Source: an uncultured Aquimarina sp.
Lineage (GTDB): Bacteria > Bacteroidota > Bacteroidia > Flavobacteriales > Flavobacteriaceae
Direction of reading: 5' to 3'
Length of the DNA: 64,000 nt
Assembly: GCA_947498705.1 (NCBI GenBank)
Contig: CANMLW010000002.1
Span: 248,001 to 312,000 of the forward strand
A program made the translations under genes and the position numbers. The notes below the pieces were generated by a model. It saw only the letters and a list, made by a program, of their open reading frames with translations. It made no database searches and had not been told where the DNA came from. Positions within the stretch are counted from its first letter, which is position 1, and the number at the start of each line of letters is the position of its first letter. Below are positions 54,486 to 64,000 of this stretch, in pieces.

Positions 54486-56693
54486 TTATAGACCAGAAGT
54501 CCAACCATTTGCCCAGTCTGGAGCGTCTGCTCCGTTTCCAGCTCCTGTGTTGTTACCTACAGTTATGAAATCTGTGTTAGCTCCCGTATAGTCAGTTTGA
54601 GCAAATCCTCCAGCAGGACTAGCAAATTGCATTGGGTTAATTGACAGATCATCATTTTCTATTCTTACAGCAGCTTCAGCATCTGTATTTTTAACTTTAA
54701 CACCTAAATCTATACCGCTAGTGTAGAAATTAGTAATTGTAAAGTTACCTCCACCTTCTTTGAAGAATAAAGCACCTTCTGTTACAGGTCCAACTACAGT
54801 AATATTAGAAAGTGTAGTAGTGGTTACAGGAGTTGCATCTCCGTCGTCACCATTGTTAGAACCTTCGATACCTGCTTTAGCACCATCTTTGATGTACCAG
54901 TAGTCACCGTTTCCAGCCCATCCATCAGCAAAGTCGATAGAATCATCACCACTTCCTATTGATACTAAGTATTTACCATTTACAGTACCACCAAAGAACT
55001 CAATACCGTCATCACCTCCGTGTAATGATTGTACATATTCGAAAGTAGTTCCGGAACCAACACCGAAAAGAGTTACTCCGTTAAACTCTTTATCGTTAGA
55101 GAAAGTAGCACCAGTGTATTCAACTCTTAAATATTTGATAGATCCTGAGTTATCACCTGTTGTAGAACCACCATAAGTAAGATCTGCAACTTCAGAAGTT
55201 ACGTTAGTACCTTTGTTGGTAGGAGCATCCCCACAGATTACTAATCCACCCCAGTCACCAGGAGCAGGAACAGCAGCTCCAGAAGTCATTACAACAGGAT
55301 TAGAAGCAGTACCTTCGATAAATATTTTTCCACCTCTGGCAACTGCAATATAAGCAGCAGTTCCACCAACAGCTTCTATAGTTGTTCCTGCAGGAATAGT
55401 TAAAGAACCTCCATTCTGAACAACGTATGCACTTGTAAGTTTATATTCAACACTTGCATCTAATGTTACAGCACTAGTTACATCACCAGAAAGGCTTTGA
55501 GAAACAGTTCCACTATTATCAAGACCTTTAGTCCAACCAGCAGCCCAATCAGGAGAAGCAGCACCTTTACCAGCACCAGTATTTACTCCTTCTTGATAGA
55601 AGTCTTGATTAGCTCCTGCATAATCAGTTGCTTCAAATCCGTCTGCAGTATTTGCGAATTCGATGTTTGTGATCGTTAAATCATCATTTTCGATACGTGC
55701 AGCAGCTTCGTTATCTGTATCTTTTACTTTGATACCTAAGTCAATACCACTTGTGTAGAAATTGTTAATAGTAAAGCTACCTCCACCTTCTTTGAAGAAT
55801 AAAGCACCTTCTCCAACAGGTCCTACTACAGTAATATTAGAAAGTGTAGTGGTGGTTACAGGAGTTGCGTTACCATCGTCACCATTGTTAGAACCTTCGA
55901 TACCAGCTTTAACACCTCCAGAGATGTACCAGTAGTCTCCATTTCCATTCCATCCATCAGCAAAGTCAATAGAATCATCACCACTGTTTGTAGATACTAA
56001 ATACTTACCATTTACAGTACCACCAAAGAATTCGATACCGTCATCACCACCGTTGTATGACTGAACATATTCAAAAGTAGTTCCAGAACCAACACCGAAA
56101 AGAGATACTCCATTAAATTCTTTATCGTTAGAGAAAGTAGCACCAGTATATTCAACTCTTAAATACTTGATTGATCCAGAGTTGTCAGCCGCGTTAGTAC
56201 CTCCATAAGTAAGGTCAGCAACTTCAGAAGTTACGTTAGTACCTTTGTTAGTAGGAGCATCACCACAGATTACTAATCCACCCCAGTCACCTGCAGAAGG
56301 ATTTGCCACTCCAGAAGTCATTACAACAGGATTAGAAGCAGTACCATTGATAAAAATCTGTGCACCACGCTCTACAGCAATATATGCAGAAGTACCTCCA
56401 GCAGCTTTGATAGTTGTTCCTGCAGGAATCGTTAATTTAGAACCACTTTTTACTACATAAGCACCAGTAAGTTCATATTCAAGAGATGCATCTAGAGTTG
56501 TATCTTCTGTTATATCTCCTTGAAGTTTAGCACCTTCACATGGTGTACATGAACCTCCACAGTCTACACCAGTTTCATCTCCATTTTGTTTCCCATCTGA
56601 ACAGGAAGAAGATCCATCATCATCTTTGTTACAAGCAGCTATCATTGCCACTGCAGCAAAGGTTAGTATAAATTTTAAAAGATTATTTTTCAT
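54486..56693 (-). CDS. Surface lipoprotein with two tandem beta-helix-like domains
   Basis: A 735-residue lipoprotein (signal ending AMIAAC, Cys21). Residues 31-53 carry the Cys-rich motif CSDGKQNGDETGVDCGG common in flavobacterial surface proteins. Two copies of a ~335-residue domain follow, about 59-395 and 398-735, nearly identical in long stretches (DWGGLVICGDAPTNKGTNVT and KYLRVEYTGATFSNDKEFNG occur in both). The repeated G-x-(V/I)-x-N and beta-strand pattern suggests a right-handed beta-helix, such as a binding or adhesion surface. Family function is unknown. It is encoded 66 bases after a TonB-dependent receptor on the same strand, so the pair probably works together at the outer membrane. 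Confidence 0.82.
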   Translation of the reverse strand: MKNNLLKFILTFAAVAMIAACNKDDDGSSSCSDGKQNGDETGVDCGGSCTPCEGAKLQGDITEDTTLDASLEYELTGAYVVKSGSKLTIPAGTTIKAAGGTSAYIAVERGAQIFINGTASNPVVMTSGVANPSAGDWGGLVICGDAPTNKGTNVTSEVADLTYGGTNAADNSGSIKYLRVEYTGATFSNDKEFNGVSLFGVGSGTTFEYVQSYNGGDDGIEFFGGTVNGKYLVSTNSGDDSIDFADGWNGNGDYWYISGGVKAGIEGSNNGDDGNATPVTTTTLSNITVVGPVGEGALFFKEGGGSFTINNFYTSGIDLGIKVKDTDNEAAARIENDDLTITNIEFANTADGFEATDYAGANQDFYQEGVNTGAGKGAASPDWAAGWTKGLDNSGTVSQSLSGDVTSAVTLDASVEYKLTSAYVVQNGGSLTIPAGTTIEAVGGTAAYIAVARGGKIFIEGTASNPVVMTSGAAVPAPGDWGGLVICGDAPTNKGTNVTSEVADLTYGGSTTGDNSGSIKYLRVEYTGATFSNDKEFNGVTLFGVGSGTTFEYVQSLHGGDDGIEFFGGTVNGKYLVSIGSGDDSIDFADGWAGNGDYWYIKDGAKAGIEGSNNGDDGDATPVTTTTLSNITVVGPVTEGALFFKEGGGNFTITNFYTSGIDLGVKVKNTDAEAAVRIENDDLSINPMQFASPAGGFAQTDYTGANTDFITVGNNTGAGNGADAPDWANGWTSGL

Positions 56694-56759
56694 TGTTTTC
56701 GATTTTTGATAAAAAATTGTTTTCCTTTTTTTTAAGTGATTTATTTAGTTTCGATTTAA

Positions 56760-59621
56760 TTAAAATTTGTAATTAATAGACAGTTTTAAGTCATATCCTT
56801 TTTTGAAGGATAATACAGTAACATCTCTTTCCTGAAAATTTAAATTCAATGTTGGATCGTTATTTGTATCTCCATCTACTGCTTCCTGAACTCTTTTAAT
56901 GGTTGGGTTTAAAAGGTTTTTAGCAGATAAGCCTAAGGAAAGGTTTTTAGTTAATTGAGTTTTAGCAATAAAATCTAAAGTTGCAACTCCTTTTTCCACA
57001 ATGTTACCTTTACCTACACTTCCCAAAGAAAAGATTCTATCAGAAAAATAATTAGCAGCCAAGGTTAAGCGTATGTTTTTATTTTCAGCAAAATCTTTGT
57101 AATAACTTATATCTGCGTTAGCTATTAAGTCAGAAGCTCCTGTTATACCGGTTTCTGTATATGTAGGTATGAAGTTGATTGGAAGACCTATTTCTGTAGA
57201 AGGCTCTAGTACTTTACTACCATCAAGATCTTGTTTGGTATTCATGTAAGCAGCATTTAAACCTGCCGTTAAGCTATTTTTTAATGAGCTTTCTTCTTTT
57301 TCGATTTCGTTTTCGAAAAGTGTTTTTCTTGCTTCAAGTTCTACACCAATAGCAGTAGCTTTTTCTCCGGTATTTCCCCAGGAAATATCATTTGCAGCAG
57401 AAACAGCCACAAAGCTATTGATAGGATCTAAGATTTGTTTTCCGAAAACACCAAATGAGAAGATCTCGCTTGATTTTGGAAAGAATTCCCATTTAACATC
57501 TACATTATAGTTTGTTGAAATCGCTATTGCCGGATTACCAAAATAATCTTGGTTTACTTCCTGATATAAGAAAGGAGCTCTTTCTTTATATTGTGGTAAG
57601 GTATAGGTTTTACTTGCCGCAAATTTTAAGTTTTGTTTTTCGTTTACTTCATACTTTACAGAAAGAGATGGTAAAAACTCAAAAGAATCTAATTCACTAT
57701 CATCAATTTCTGGTCGTGTAGAAGTTGACCACTCAACAAACTGATTGATTTGTTCAGCTCGTAAACCAGCTAATATTGTAAGCTTAGGAGAAATAGCATA
57801 TTCTACATTTAAGTATCCTGCATGTATGCTTTGGTCACCTCTATAAAATTGAGGATCTAGAGCACCAGGAACATCTATGGTTCCTCTAAATGTTCTTATT
57901 CTATATAATCTGTTGTTAATATTTTCCTGATTAAAGTATGCATCTACGTTATAAGGATCAACATTAGGTTGATTGATTGCTGAACCAGCAAATATTTGAA
58001 AGTTAAATTGAGTAGCCTCAAAATTTACATCTTTAAATCTTCCGCTATACCCTAATGTTACTTTACCATCAAACTTGTCATCTTCGTTCTTTTTGAATTT
58101 ATAACTTGTTTTAAAGTTAGCCGCAATTTCTTCTTCTTTTAGTTCTGAGTAAAATCTATGATTGTCAGAGGCAGACGATATTAAAGCAAAGGACTTTGGA
58201 CCATCAAGTTCACTGGTTACTGTTGGCAATAAGGTTACTTGTCTTCTGTCTGGTTCTAAGGATCTTAAATCATTGTACGAAACCCCCCAATTAATATCGA
58301 ATTTTTCTGTTAATTCATGAGTTCCTAATAATTGATGCGTCATAAGTGATGTTCTTTCAAAAATTGCTCTTTGGATAAATCCTCCTCCTTCAGAAGCATC
58401 GTCTTCAATATCTATGATTCCATAATATTCTTTTTGTTGTTGGCTAGAAGTATTAAGAAAAAGAACATTATAGCTTAAAGTACTATTGTTATGCTTTAAA
58501 TTAGCATTACCCATGAAGGTTGTATTAGTATTGTAAGCATAATTAAAGTAATCAAAATCACTGTTTGCAACAGAGTTTACTGTAACACCTCCTCTAGAAA
58601 CACCTTCTCTATAATTATAATTATTACTAAAAGATCCTACACCAAAAAGGCTAAGTTTTGTTTCATCTCCAAAAATGTAAAAAGAGTCTCCTCCTTTAAT
58701 CGAAACTCCCGTATTGATTGGAGTTGAAGCTGTTTCTCTATCCCAGCTGGTAGTGAAATTATAGTTTGATAATGGAGAGTCTGGAATACTCGGATTATAA
58801 AAACCGCTTTTGTTTGGTCCATCATTTAGGAAGAAATCATCTGCCCCAGTGGTGATGGTGTTTATACCAGATGATATACCTAGTTCAACAAATCCTTTAC
58901 CTTTATATTTTTTTGAAGTAATATCGATGTTAGCTCCTGCAAAATCCCCATAGTTTCTTACGTCATATGTTTTGTCAATACCGATTGCTTCCACAATATC
59001 TGTATTAAAGATATCTAATTGTATATTTTTTTTAGAGGGGTCATTAGATGGTAATGGTAAACCATTAAAAGTTGTTACATTATAACGATCTCCTAAACCT
59101 CTTACAAATACATTTCCTGATCCTTCTTGTTTAGAAATTCCGGTTACTTTGGTAACGGCTGTTGCAACATCTCCCACACCTTTTTTAGCAAGTTCTTGCG
59201 CTCCGATTGAAGTTTTTTGGGTTACAGCAGCTTTTTGTTCAATTAATAGTGCTTCTTCACGCTCACGATTGGTCACTACTTTGATCACTACTTCTTCTAG
59301 TGCTGCTGCAGTAGCACCCATAGTAGCATTTACAACAGCTACTTTATCTGCTTCTACCACTACATTAGGGATTTCTACAGTTTGATATCCTGTAAAACTA
59401 AACTCTATAGTATAGGTACCTGTAGGTACGTCTGTAATTTCATATAATCCATCAAAATCAGTCGAAGCTCCTTTGGTAGTTCCCTTTATAACCACATTGG
59501 CAAAAGGTAAAGGTTGATTGCCTGATTCTTTGTCTAATAATTTACCAGCAATTGTACCGGTTTCTTGCGCAAAAATAGCACCTACAAAAAGTAGTGCTAT
59601 TACTGTAAAAAATTTTCTCAT
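56760..59621 (-). CDS. TonB-dependent receptor with carboxypeptidase-regulatory-like domain
   Basis: A 953-residue outer-membrane protein. Signal peptide residues 1-18; residues 22-105 are the CarboxypepD-like N-terminal domain (GTIAGKLLDKESGNQPLPFA, STDFDGLYEITDVPTGTYTI). Residues ~130-240 are the plug (GVGDVATAVTKVTGISKQEG, VFVRGLGDRYNVTTFNGLPL). The remainder is a beta-barrel ending SINYKF with a terminal Phe. There is no SusD-type partner; instead the tandem beta-helix lipoprotein follows. The ligand is unknown; sugar, peptide or phosphate compounds are all possible. The 59622-60045 region upstream holds its promoter. Confidence 0.93.
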   Translation of the reverse strand: MRKFFTVIALLFVGAIFAQETGTIAGKLLDKESGNQPLPFANVVIKGTTKGASTDFDGLYEITDVPTGTYTIEFSFTGYQTVEIPNVVVEADKVAVVNATMGATAAALEEVVIKVVTNREREEALLIEQKAAVTQKTSIGAQELAKKGVGDVATAVTKVTGISKQEGSGNVFVRGLGDRYNVTTFNGLPLPSNDPSKKNIQLDIFNTDIVEAIGIDKTYDVRNYGDFAGANIDITSKKYKGKGFVELGISSGINTITTGADDFFLNDGPNKSGFYNPSIPDSPLSNYNFTTSWDRETASTPINTGVSIKGGDSFYIFGDETKLSLFGVGSFSNNYNYREGVSRGGVTVNSVANSDFDYFNYAYNTNTTFMGNANLKHNNSTLSYNVLFLNTSSQQQKEYYGIIDIEDDASEGGGFIQRAIFERTSLMTHQLLGTHELTEKFDINWGVSYNDLRSLEPDRRQVTLLPTVTSELDGPKSFALISSASDNHRFYSELKEEEIAANFKTSYKFKKNEDDKFDGKVTLGYSGRFKDVNFEATQFNFQIFAGSAINQPNVDPYNVDAYFNQENINNRLYRIRTFRGTIDVPGALDPQFYRGDQSIHAGYLNVEYAISPKLTILAGLRAEQINQFVEWSTSTRPEIDDSELDSFEFLPSLSVKYEVNEKQNLKFAASKTYTLPQYKERAPFLYQEVNQDYFGNPAIAISTNYNVDVKWEFFPKSSEIFSFGVFGKQILDPINSFVAVSAANDISWGNTGEKATAIGVELEARKTLFENEIEKEESSLKNSLTAGLNAAYMNTKQDLDGSKVLEPSTEIGLPINFIPTYTETGITGASDLIANADISYYKDFAENKNIRLTLAANYFSDRIFSLGSVGKGNIVEKGVATLDFIAKTQLTKNLSLGLSAKNLLNPTIKRVQEAVDGDTNNDPTLNLNFQERDVTVLSFKKGYDLKLSINYKF

Positions 59622-60045
59622 TGTATGTTTTCAAAATCTGATACAAATAAATACGGTTTTACAGTAAATTTCTTTACGCTATTATTATCCTTATTTTAAG
59701 GGAATGTGATGATGTAATAACGGAAATTACTTTAGTAAAGTAGTGTTTTTAATAGGGGAATTATCACTTTTATGAGATATGAAAATTTTGTAAAACTGCT
59801 TACTATCAAATGTATTGCTCAAAAAAATGTGAAAGTGTCGAATGTGAAAATAGTATTCGAGAATGGGTGTTTATATATTATGAGAATTTTTATGAATTAT
59901 TAGCTAAAGGTTATCAAAACATTAATAAGAGTGAATATTTAGTAACGATCTTAACATTGTAGTAAAGTAATGCTGCGAAATTGATAAAATAACACAGGTG
60001 TTTTTAATATCTATATAATCAGTTGATTATAGTTTTTGGTAGATG
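59622..60045. other. Intergenic DNA between two reverse-strand genes
   Basis: AT-rich, without a frame of useful length. It separates the TonB receptor start from the end of the large T9SS gene. No convincing hairpin with a T tract or -7 box could be fixed by eye. Confidence 0.4.
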
Positions 60046-63018
60046 TCACTTAACAATAAAAGGAGTGGTTTCATCCTTTCTGTCATCGCCTAATCTAACA
60101 AAATAAACTCCGGTTTGTGCAAAAGACATGTTTGCGGTATACACAAACCTGCCGTTGGCATCTTTGGTGACTATATTAGAAATAATAAGCTGTCCTAATG
60201 TATTAAAAATGTAAAGCCTTTTTTCTGATGCCGATCCAGCATCTGCTTTAGAAATGGTGAAAATATTATTAGGTTCGCTAATAACAATTAACCCAGAGTT
60301 TAAAGCGTCATTTTCTCCTATTTCTACAGTATAATCATGAGTAGTGCCAAATCGCATAGAACCACAAGGTTCATTAAGTAACGCTCCGCCAAGGTTTGGG
60401 TTGGTGTCCCCTCCTCGTATTCTTAAGATATGTTGGCCCAATGGTGCCTCTTTTGGAATTGTAAAGGAGTATTCCTGATTGGCATTGGCCACACTAATGA
60501 TTTGATTGTCTAGTAATAGTTCTGATGTTTCAAAAACATTGTCGTCATTAAAATCTATCCATAATGATAACCGTTCATTATCATTACCGATTTTTGATTG
60601 TACAATTAGAGTGTAATTTCCTATAGACCTACTTAAATTGATTGTGAAATTATCGGTAAAGTCTTCATACCCATTGGTGCAAGGGATATTTTGATTGGTG
60701 ACATTGGATAGTTTTAAATAAGTAATGCCATCGCCAAAATCATTGCAATTTGAAGTGGGTTTACAAAATATTCGATTGATAGTTCTCGTGATGGTGTCGT
60801 TTTCTGTGTCTTCATCAGCACCTAGTTGTGTTCCGATAAGAAATTCGAAGTCTCCAATGCCTTGTGCATTTACCAAAGTTGTAAATGTATAAGTAGCTTC
60901 TTCTTGGGGGTTGATGGTGCCTGTAAAGGTTTCATTAACCTGACTTCCATTGTTTAAAGTATAAAAAACAGGAATATTAGTTTGTGGAGTAGTTCCATAA
61001 TTATATAGGGTAATGGTAACAGATTCCAGAGTGTTAGCAATTCCACTGTCCGATTCGGGAGTGATTAATTCTGCTACTCCAACATCATTGGTAAATAGTT
61101 TGTTTACCGTAACAATACTACAATCATTTTCTGTATTTGTATCGCCTGGATGAGTACTTTGTACGGTAATAGTATATGTTTTTTCTGTACTAAGATCTGC
61201 CGTAGTGGTAAAAGAATAGGTAAGGGTTTCTAATGGTAGTATTGGACCGGGAACTATTTCATTAATACTTGCAGCCTCATTAATTTTGTAACTAACCGGG
61301 ATATTACTTTGGGATACAGTACTGTAATTTTTGATGGTAATAGTAATGGTTTCACTAGTTGTAAAATTAGCATCCACAGGCGCATTAACTTGTGTAATAC
61401 CAATATCTGAAGTTGTCGTACCGGCTATTTTAAAAACACCTACAGTATTTCTAGCATTATTTCCTGTATTCGAAAAATGTTCTGCGATATGCCAAAACGA
61501 TTGATCATCTACAGGATCTATGGCAAGGTGGGCATAGTCTCCATATCGATTTCCTCCATTTTGACTATTTGCAATTCCTTCGACAATGGTTTCTTCAGCA
61601 AAGGTCATGGTTCCTAATGGATCACTTACTAATCTACCGGTATACCGTATAGATGCAAAGCTATCTGCAGTAGCTCCTGTACTAATGGTGCCCATTGTGG
61701 TATACCCCATGCCTATATTTCCAAATACATCTATTCCCATACTGGCACACCATGCACTTTTTCCATCGGGAGAAGTGTAGGTACCCTCTTGAAAAACTGT
61801 CCACGGAGCTCCATCGCCATTTTGACGTAATTCATACCATCGTATTCCCGATACATTGTCGGCGTCGGTGTCGATATCAATAGCAAAATTAAGTACCACT
61901 GCATTGTAGCTGCAAAAACGTCTGTAATTAGTTGCATACATTACAGCACCTTGTAAAACATCAATATTTGAAGTGTTGATTCCTGGTTGTGGCAGATTGC
62001 TTATAAACCCCCCGTCAAAAGTTGAGTCAAAAGGCGTAACATCAATTTCTTCGGCCTCAACGATGGTAGACTGACTGGGAGATATCCAATTTACGTCGAT
62101 CTTCCATAATTTTAAGATATCTTTATCGACACCTTCCCACTCATCATCTTGATAATAAATGATTCTAGCGTCTCCATCAGGAGGGAGTGTGTTTCCTGTA
62201 GCATTAAAAGATGCCGGGCTATAAAAACCTCCTATTCTGGCACCAGGAAGAGGGAAACTAATCATTTTTGCATTAGGATCTCCTTCAATCATTTTTTCTC
62301 GTTCTATAACAAATACCAAATCGCTGGTGGCTATGGTGCTTTGATCCTTATTGGCGGTAACATAATAACCATCAGACCAGATAGCAAATTTAGTATAATC
62401 AGGAAAGCTACTGGTATTAAATCGATAGGTATACCAACCATCATTTACAGGGTCTGGACCCTTGCATACTGCTACCAAAAATCCGTTTGGGGTATCAGAA
62501 AACTGAGTAATTACAAATCTATCTACAAAAGAGTCATAAAAAACAATAGGGTCTCCTTTGTTTTCTCCCGGAAATATATTTTCTAATGAAGAGGAAGGCA
62601 CCAAAATGTTACCACTTCTGTCATGAATTGTAAAAGCAGCATTCTTGGCACTTACATAGTGATTAGGCCCTATGGCTCCTGTGGGATCTGTAGGAGACCC
62701 ATTACTGCTTGCAACTTCAAAAACCAAAGAAGGTGGTCTACTTGCTCGTGTATTTTGTTTTCTTTTTTGAAGGGTAGCTAATGGATCCTTACCTCTAGGG
62801 TATCCTTTTCCTGGAACAATTTTATTGGCATCTCTTTTTTTAGGATTGATATTGCCTTTTTTTGGTTTTGGAAGTAGTAAAGTTCTTCCTGCCAATGGTT
62901 GTACTTCTCGCATATAAGACGCTATAGTCGTCTTGTTTGCCAGCATTGGTTTTTGATCTTGTGAAAACCCAAAAGTGCTATGAAACAAAAATGATAGAAT
63001 GAATAGTTTTTTTAACAT
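60046..63018 (-). CDS. Large secreted protein with GEVED domain and T9SS sorting domain
   Basis: A 990-residue protein from the ATG at 63018 (MLKKLFILSFLFHSTFGFSQ is the signal peptide; the open frame extends back to 63069). Residues ~90-550 look like a beta-propeller-like region (SPTDPTGAIGPNHYVSAKNA, GDPIVFYDSFVDRFVITQFS). Two CARDB/Ig-like repeats follow at ~555-740 (ITQVNAPVDANFTTSETITI, AELITPESDSGIANTLESVT). A GEVED domain lies at ~790-890 (NERLSLWIDFNDDNVFETSE, GTTHDYTVEIGE). Residues ~905-990 are a T9SS sorting domain (EKRLYIFNTLGQLI, TGVYFVRLGDD). It is a surface or secreted protein, probably binding or degrading a polymer. No catalytic motif is visible. Confidence 0.85.
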   Translation of the reverse strand: MLKKLFILSFLFHSTFGFSQDQKPMLANKTTIASYMREVQPLAGRTLLLPKPKKGNINPKKRDANKIVPGKGYPRGKDPLATLQKRKQNTRASRPPSLVFEVASSNGSPTDPTGAIGPNHYVSAKNAAFTIHDRSGNILVPSSSLENIFPGENKGDPIVFYDSFVDRFVITQFSDTPNGFLVAVCKGPDPVNDGWYTYRFNTSSFPDYTKFAIWSDGYYVTANKDQSTIATSDLVFVIEREKMIEGDPNAKMISFPLPGARIGGFYSPASFNATGNTLPPDGDARIIYYQDDEWEGVDKDILKLWKIDVNWISPSQSTIVEAEEIDVTPFDSTFDGGFISNLPQPGINTSNIDVLQGAVMYATNYRRFCSYNAVVLNFAIDIDTDADNVSGIRWYELRQNGDGAPWTVFQEGTYTSPDGKSAWCASMGIDVFGNIGMGYTTMGTISTGATADSFASIRYTGRLVSDPLGTMTFAEETIVEGIANSQNGGNRYGDYAHLAIDPVDDQSFWHIAEHFSNTGNNARNTVGVFKIAGTTTSDIGITQVNAPVDANFTTSETITITIKNYSTVSQSNIPVSYKINEAASINEIVPGPILPLETLTYSFTTTADLSTEKTYTITVQSTHPGDTNTENDCSIVTVNKLFTNDVGVAELITPESDSGIANTLESVTITLYNYGTTPQTNIPVFYTLNNGSQVNETFTGTINPQEEATYTFTTLVNAQGIGDFEFLIGTQLGADEDTENDTITRTINRIFCKPTSNCNDFGDGITYLKLSNVTNQNIPCTNGYEDFTDNFTINLSRSIGNYTLIVQSKIGNDNERLSLWIDFNDDNVFETSELLLDNQIISVANANQEYSFTIPKEAPLGQHILRIRGGDTNPNLGGALLNEPCGSMRFGTTHDYTVEIGENDALNSGLIVISEPNNIFTISKADAGSASEKRLYIFNTLGQLIISNIVTKDANGRFVYTANMSFAQTGVYFVRLGDDRKDETTPFIVK

Positions 63019-63280
63019 TGGGTTTAGGCTTATTATTCGAATTGATCGTAACTTTTGACTAAAATACAACTAAACTTTAAATTACTATATTCATAATTTT
63101 CTTATATCAAACCCTTGCTAACGGTATTTTTAATAACAAGTAAGATTTTTCTTATCTATTGTGCGTGTTAATTTAGCACTGTTTTATTGATTCTTTTTTT
63201 AGAATTGTATAAAGTGTAGGTTTTATTGTGTAAAATGTAATTTTTACCGTACAAAAGGTTATTGTATGGATCAAAAATAA

Positions 63281-63312
63281 TAAAGACTGTCTTTACGCTA
63301 GAACAGTCTTTA
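63281..63312. terminator. Hairpin, possible terminator
   Basis: TAAAGACTGT (63281-63290) pairs with ACAGTCTTTA (63303-63312), followed by TTTATT. It sits in the 430-base space between the large T9SS gene and the tRNA synthetase gene. Confidence 0.6.
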
Positions 63313-63321
63313 TTTATTAGG

Positions 63322-63477
63322 ACTAGTTTAAACTTTTTTCCATTCGCTATAAAAATGTTCTTTTTCGCTCCATTTTCATCTTTTTCTCACTTTGTAGCAC
63401 TGCTATGAAATGCAAAAAAAATTCACTTGATCAAAAAATCATCATTTTTCGCATGAATCAAAAAAGTTTAAACTAGT
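63322..63477. repeat. 156-bp element with perfect 18-bp terminal inverted repeats
   Basis: ACTAGTTTAAACTTTTTT (63322-63339) and AAAAAAGTTTAAACTAGT (63460-63477) are exact inverted copies around a 120-bp AT-rich centre with no gene. The size and ends fit a MITE-like element, though no target-site duplication is visible. Each end contains the palindrome AGTTTAAACT. It lies 26 bases beyond the glycyl-tRNA synthetase stop, so it could also act as a terminator. Confidence 0.7.
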
Positions 63478-63503
63478 TCATGATTTATGATATAATTATG
63501 CGA

Positions 63504-64000
63504 TTACTTTAGCCAATACTCTGCATCTGTTTTTTCAGAAATAAAGGTTTTAAGTTCTGATATGGGTATTCTTTTTTGCTCCATAGTATCTCGATCTCTA
63601 ACTGTAACGCTTTGATCATTAATAGTATCATGATCTATAGTAATACAGAATGGAGTTCCATTAGCATCTTGTCTTCTGTAACGGCGCCCGATAGCATCTT
63701 TTTCATCATAAACAACATTAAATTTCCATTTTAAATCATCTACAATTTGTTGTGCGATTTCTGGTAAACCATCTTTTTTAACCAAAGGAAGTATAGCTGC
63801 TTTTGTAGGGGCAATTACCGCAGGTAATTTTAGTACGACCCTACTATTTCCATCTTCTAATTGTTCTTCTTGCAAGGCAGTAGAGAATACTGCCAGGAAC
63901 ATTCTGTCTAGTCCCACCGAGGTTTCTACTACATAAGGTACATAGCTTTCTTTAAGCTCTGGGTCAAAAAATTGTAATTTTTTACCCGAGTGTTGTTCAT
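63504..64000 (-). CDS. glyS: Glycyl-tRNA synthetase, C-terminal part (gene runs off the window)
   Basis: The reverse frame reads without a stop from the window edge to TAA at 63504, giving about 164 residues. Blocks ESYVPYVVETSVGLDRMFLA, VVLKLPAVIAPTKAAILPLV, AIGRRYRRQDANGTPFCITI and SVTVRDRDTMEQKRIPISEL belong to the single-chain (dimeric) glycyl-tRNA synthetase: motif 3 and the anticodon-binding domain. It attaches glycine to tRNA-Gly. Continued reading of the frame upstream of 63917 gives QFFDPELKE, so the apparent GTG start there is not real. Confidence 0.95.
   Translation of the reverse strand, partial: EQHSGKKLQFFDPELKESYVPYVVETSVGLDRMFLAVFSTALQEEQLEDGNSRVVLKLPAVIAPTKAAILPLVKKDGLPEIAQQIVDDLKWKFNVVYDEKDAIGRRYRRQDANGTPFCITIDHDTINDQSVTVRDRDTMEQKRIPISELKTFISEKTDAEYWLK

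Overview
This window looks like a chromosomal segment from a marine Flavobacteriaceae bacterium (Bacteroidota), possibly close to Aquimarina; the genus is a guess. The DNA is AT-rich. Promoters show the Bacteroidota -7 box TAnnTTTG. Several proteins carry type IX secretion (T9SS) C-terminal sorting domains. DUF4270, DUF4271 and DUF4296 proteins, a TonB-dependent receptor and the pan/glycosyltransferase/glmS and thiamine gene orders are all typical of this family. There is no rRNA or CRISPR array, and no intact insertion sequence.

Region by region. 1-2.3 kb: the start of a MATE exporter, a GNAT acetyltransferase, a universal stress protein and tRNA-Ala(GGC). 2.3-6.6 kb: a decayed accessory patch starting just after the tRNA. 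It holds a Cys-rich peptide with a double-glycine-like leader, a twin-CX3C secreted peptide, several broken genes, the C-terminal half of a peptide-export-type ABC transporter, an intact serine hydrolase, and the last codons of a tyrosine recombinase. 6.6-12.6 kb: exonuclease III, an OmpA-like lipoprotein and a TPR-CHAT protease-like membrane protein, separated by 7-bp repeat tracts and REP-like palindromes. 12.6-16.3 kb: a PhoD-like phosphatase with a T9SS tail, then a 1.5-kb stretch without genes that appears to encode a ~400-nt structured RNA. 16.3-22.4 kb: an aldo/keto reductase, RadA, and a panC-panD-flippase-like-esterase-like operon. 22.5-26.9 kb: a GT5-like protein, a DUF4270 lipoprotein and GlmS.

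27.1-34.0 kb is a thiamine operon behind a TPP riboswitch: thiS, thiC, a tenI-like gene, thiD, thiE, thiG, then a four-helix-bundle (S23-type) gene between heptad repeats, then thiH, whose first codons are repeat DNA. No thiF is present. 34.1-48.4 kb is mostly housekeeping: an SDR protein, a GT2-pyrC-DUF4296 operon, DUF4271-hemD, an M57-like metalloprotease, pckA, a saccharopine dehydrogenase with an Lrp regulator, and pta-ackA. 48.7-54.4 kb holds a YHS protein, a LuxE-like/transglutaminase-like/DUF350 operon, a near cargo-less T9SS protein, a second MATE exporter and two back-to-back gene remnants. 54.5-64 kb holds an internally duplicated beta-helix lipoprotein with a TonB-dependent receptor, a large T9SS protein and the end of glycyl-tRNA synthetase.

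The most unusual features are the four-helix-bundle/heptad-repeat insertion in the thiamine operon, the decayed peptide-export patch beside tRNA-Ala, the putative structured RNA at 15.35-15.75 kb, and the duplicated lipoprotein/TonB receptor pair. Functions come from recognising motifs by eye; no database search was possible.
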